Shown here piece after piece: positions 24,416-25,765 of a stretch of DNA of 25,765 nucleotides. Source of the stretch: Bacteroidales bacterium H5. GTDB taxonomy: Bacteria; Bacteroidota; Bacteroidia; Bacteroidales; Muribaculaceae. The stretch spans positions 17,061-42,825 of the forward strand of contig DAAQ01000007.1 of NCBI GenBank assembly GCA_001701225.1, read 5' to 3'. A program made the position numbers and the translations under genes. The notes beneath the pieces are model-generated. The model was not told the origin of the DNA, did no database searches, and saw only the letters and a list, made by a program, of their open reading frames with translations. The stretch's first letter is position 1. Each line of letters starts with the position of its first letter.

Positions 24416-24796
24416 TTAGCGGAGCCGTTCGGCCAGTGAGAGGGCGGTGGCATCCGAGATGAAGAATTGCGAGGCGGTGGCCGAGGCGAGGATATGGGCG
24501 ACAGCCCTCGGGAGGTTGTATTCGGGACGCCTTTCCATGAGCGAGGTGACTTTGGCGTTGATTTCCTCCCACATGGCCAGGCGGCGGTCGCGTCTGAGGG
24601 TAAGGCACCCGTGCCTCACCACCCTGAGCATGCGCAGGGCGTATTCGTATGAGCAGTAATAGCATGGTGCGGGACTCATGGCTGCACGACGGGCTATGTC
24701 GGCGCGTGAGATGGGTTGGCCTTTGGGTGTCTCGGCTATGAGCTGACGGCAGCGGGCAATGAAATGGCGGTTGCGGGTATCGACAAGGTTGAGCAT
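24416..24796 (-). CDS. hypothetical basic protein with possible helix-turn-helix
   Basis: A 126-residue protein without a family I can name. It is basic. Residues about 28-45 (PISRADIARRAAMSPAPC) look like a helix-turn-helix pair, followed by CYYCSYEYALRML (45-57), a Cys-x-x-Cys. Residues 60-95 hold an Arg-rich amphipathic segment, and the end is AVAHILASATASQFFISDATALSLAERLR. The gene lies 35 bases ahead of the 173-residue gene and 264 bases after the portal-like gene. A plausible promoter with a dyad lies at 24944-24970 and a heptamer-repeat tract at 24808-24909 occupies its leader. A DNA-binding role is an inference from the helix-turn-helix resemblance only. Confidence 0.6.
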   Translation of the reverse strand: MLNLVDTRNRHFIARCRQLIAETPKGQPISRADIARRAAMSPAPCYYCSYEYALRMLRVVRHGCLTLRRDRRLAMWEEINAKVTSLMERRPEYNLPRAVAHILASATASQFFISDATALSLAERLR

Positions 24797-24807
24797 GGAA
24801 GGGGGAT

Positions 24808-24909
24808 GGTTAAGGGTTAAAGGTTAAGGGTTAAAGGGTGGGGGAGTTTAGAGTTTAAAGATTAAAGAGGAAAGTTGAAAGTTTAAAGTTGAAAGTTGAA
24901 AGTTTAAAG
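24808..24909. repeat. heptanucleotide tandem repeat tract (GGTTAAR then AAAGTTK)
   Basis: From 24808 the sequence keeps a 7-base register: GGTTAAG, GGTTAAA, GGTTAAG, GGTTAAA (24808-24835), then diverged heptads, then AAAGTTG, AAAGTTT, AAAGTTG, AAAGTTG, AAAGTTT and a partial unit (24871-24909). The first block is two perfect 14-base copies. The tract begins 11 bases upstream of the ATG of the 126-residue gene, so length change by slippage would alter its leader rather than its frame. Confidence 0.85.
24811..24837 (+). repeat. left arm of a perfect 27-bp inverted repeat
   Basis: This 27-base stretch, made of TTAAGGG/TTAAAGG units, is the exact reverse complement of 25044-25070. The arms are separated by 206 bases. 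The arms may mark an excised or inserted element, or be two opposed arrays of the same microsatellite-like heptamer. Confidence 0.85.
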
Positions 24910-24943
24910 AGGGGGTTGGATGGGGATGTTTCATGTGGTCTTA

Positions 24944-24970
24944 TTGCCAATTATTATGTTGGCAAAATTA
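24944..24970 (-). promoter_or_regulatory. candidate promoter with overlapping dyad upstream of the 126-residue gene
   Basis: Minus-strand TAATTTTG (24970-24963) matches the -7 consensus. An ATTG at 24991-24988 is the nearest -33 candidate, but the spacer is only 17 bases. A perfect 7-bp dyad, TTGCCAA (24944-24950) with TTGGCAA (24959-24965), overlaps the -7 box and the expected start site, where a repressor could bind. Confidence 0.4.
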
Positions 24971-25043
24971 CCATGGCAGGTGTGCCTCAATAGTGTATTG
25001 CGGTGTTAAAATCCTTTAATAATCGCCTTATATAACCTCATAA

Positions 25044-25070
25044 CCTTTAACCCTTAACCTTTAACCCTTA
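25044..25070 (-). repeat. right arm of a perfect 27-bp inverted repeat, overlapping the portal-like gene end
   Basis: This stretch is the exact reverse complement of 24811-24837. Its last ten bases (25061-25070) contain the stop codon and terminal Lys and Gly codons of the portal-like gene, so the repeat itself ends that reading frame. Confidence 0.85.
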
Positions 25071-25765
25071 CCCTCTCCCACCGCTTTTGCCGTGCGGCGG
25101 GCGCGGAAGGTGTTGAAGGTCTCGAAGATGTCGAGGAGGGCCACCGCCGAGTTCTGCACCTGGCTCTCGTAGAGCGAGGCCGATGTCGTGCCCGAGGGTG
25201 CCTGTCCCTGCAGGGCGTTGGTGACGCCCGAAATCTGCTGGAACAGTTTCAGCTCAAGCTCGAGAAGCTGGGTCGCGCCGTCGCTGCGTCCCGGGGCCGT
25301 GAGTTCGGTGGGGAGACGTGAGGCATTGGGGTTGATGGGTATCACACCTCCCGGACGGCCCCATATCTCGGCAGCCTGGTTGATGTTGACTCCCGGAGGG
25401 AGCGCGTCGGTCGGAAAGAGGAGCACCCCCTTGGCACTGTGCGTCAGCACCTGGTCTATCCCCGCGATGAGCAGGTTGATGTGCCTCTGCTGGTCGATGA
25501 CATCCTCGATGAACGGATGCACCTCGCCGTCGGTGAGAGGATAGAAGCTGACTGTGAACGGATGCGAGCGGTGGCCGAAAGGCGACAGCGTCTCGTCTAT
25601 CAGTGTGCCGTCTGCGGTGTAGTAGCGGCATTTCCACACGGGACCCTTGCGCTTGTCGACCTCGAGGGTCCACACCTCGACAACACGGCACAGCGAGCGG
25701 TCGGAGGGGATGTGGAATGTCACGTCGCCCTCTGTGGCGGCGAGTTCACTGACGGGAACGGCGGG
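25061..25765 (-). CDS. phage portal-like protein, partial (N-terminus outside window), possibly C-terminally truncated
   Basis: The frame is open to the right window edge, so about 234 residues of a longer protein are visible. Portal-like features are EVWTLEVDKRKGPVWKCRYY, HPFTVSFYPLTDGEVHPFIEDVIDQQRHINLLIAGIDQVL, AKGVLLFPTDALP and LFQQISGVTNALQGQAPSGTTSASLYESQVQNSA, then IFETFNTFRARRTAK. This order is typical of the stem and wing region of P22-type portals, the ring through which phage DNA enters the head. The protein ends a short way after this with VGEGKG, whose last residues are encoded by an inverted repeat. Portals normally continue further, so truncation is likely. A GTG at 25723 is only an internal codon. 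No terminase or capsid gene is visible to its left. Confidence 0.75.
   Translation of the reverse strand, partial: PAVPVSELAATEGDVTFHIPSDRSLCRVVEVWTLEVDKRKGPVWKCRYYTADGTLIDETLSPFGHRSHPFTVSFYPLTDGEVHPFIEDVIDQQRHINLLIAGIDQVLTHSAKGVLLFPTDALPPGVNINQAAEIWGRPGGVIPINPNASRLPTELTAPGRSDGATQLLELELKLFQQISGVTNALQGQAPSGTTSASLYESQVQNSAVALLDIFETFNTFRARRTAKAVGEGKG

Larger units (their letters stand above)
24797..25060. other. repeat-rich intergenic region
   Basis: This 264-base region contains the heptamer repeats, both arms of a 27-bp inverted repeat (the right arm reaches 10 bases into the portal-like gene), a 7-bp dyad and a -7 box. No coding potential is seen. It is much more AT- and purine-rich than the coding sequence around it. 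Confidence 0.7.

Noticed and set aside
24381..24665. 95-residue N-terminal extension of the 173-residue gene.
   Set aside because: It lies over the 126-residue gene in another frame and is rich in His, Pro and Arg as expected for a shadow.
24808..24838. Telomere-like GGTTAAA arrays suggesting a linear replicon end.
   Set aside because: They are internal, short, variable and flanked by genes on both sides; no hairpin telomere or resolvase feature is seen.
24871..24909. Possible CRISPR-like repeats.
   Set aside because: Units are only 7 bases, adjacent and without spacers; no cas gene is nearby.

Overview
The window reads as a chromosomal segment from a fairly GC-rich member of the Bacteroidales, plausibly a gut Muribaculaceae-like lineage. 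The grounds are protein style (GYAS-type OmpA, UpxY-like antiterminator, DUF5683 and DUF805 proteins), promoters of the Bacteroidetes TTTG / TAnnTTTG type, weak Shine-Dalgarno sites and a Nudix-regulated xylose operon. The genus assignment is inference only. I found no rRNA, tRNA, CRISPR array, intact insertion sequence or origin.

Layout. (1) 50-1165, minus: an OmpA-family outer-membrane protein. (2) 1526-6752, plus: a complete xylose operon with a Nudix-type regulator, xylulokinase, xylose isomerase and a proton-coupled xylose transporter. A recognisable promoter precedes it, a strong hairpin terminator sits between xylA and xylE, and a second terminator follows xylE. (3) 6833-7219, minus: a DUF805 membrane protein with its own promoter. 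(4) 7292-22290, minus: a long surface-polysaccharide locus. In transcription order it carries an UpxY-like antiterminator, Wza-type export lipoprotein, Wzc-type co-polymerase/tyrosine kinase, polysaccharide pyruvyl transferase, two GT4 enzymes, a GT32-like enzyme, an EpsG-family polymerase, two GT2 enzymes, a GT4 enzyme, a DUF5683 envelope protein, a GT4 enzyme and a GNAT acyltransferase. Most junctions from the pyruvyl transferase to the GNAT gene overlap or are a few bases apart, as in one operon. (5) 22658-23785, minus: a MetE-like protein whose usual zinc ligands look mostly missing, with its own promoter and terminator. (6) 23859-25765, minus: two small unrecognised genes, a heptanucleotide-repeat region with a perfect 27-bp inverted repeat, and the downstream part of a phage portal-like gene running off the right edge.

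Function. The xylose genes import D-xylose, isomerise it to xylulose and phosphorylate it for the pentose phosphate pathway; the regulator probably senses a sugar or sugar derivative. The polysaccharide genes would build a pyruvylated and possibly acylated repeat unit, polymerise it and export it through Wza/Wzc, with UpxY promoting transcription through a leader of roughly 225 nt. No flippase and no initiating phosphoglycosyl transferase are in the window, so those steps must be encoded elsewhere. The right end looks like decayed or domesticated prophage material. Its repeat region supplies the last codons and the stop of the portal-like reading frame.

Several starts were moved inward from the longest open frame: the xylose transporter to 5271, GT2 proteins to 11994 and 12887, the MetE-like protein to 23785 and the 173-residue protein to 24380. 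No computation or database search was run; all family assignments rest on recognised motifs.
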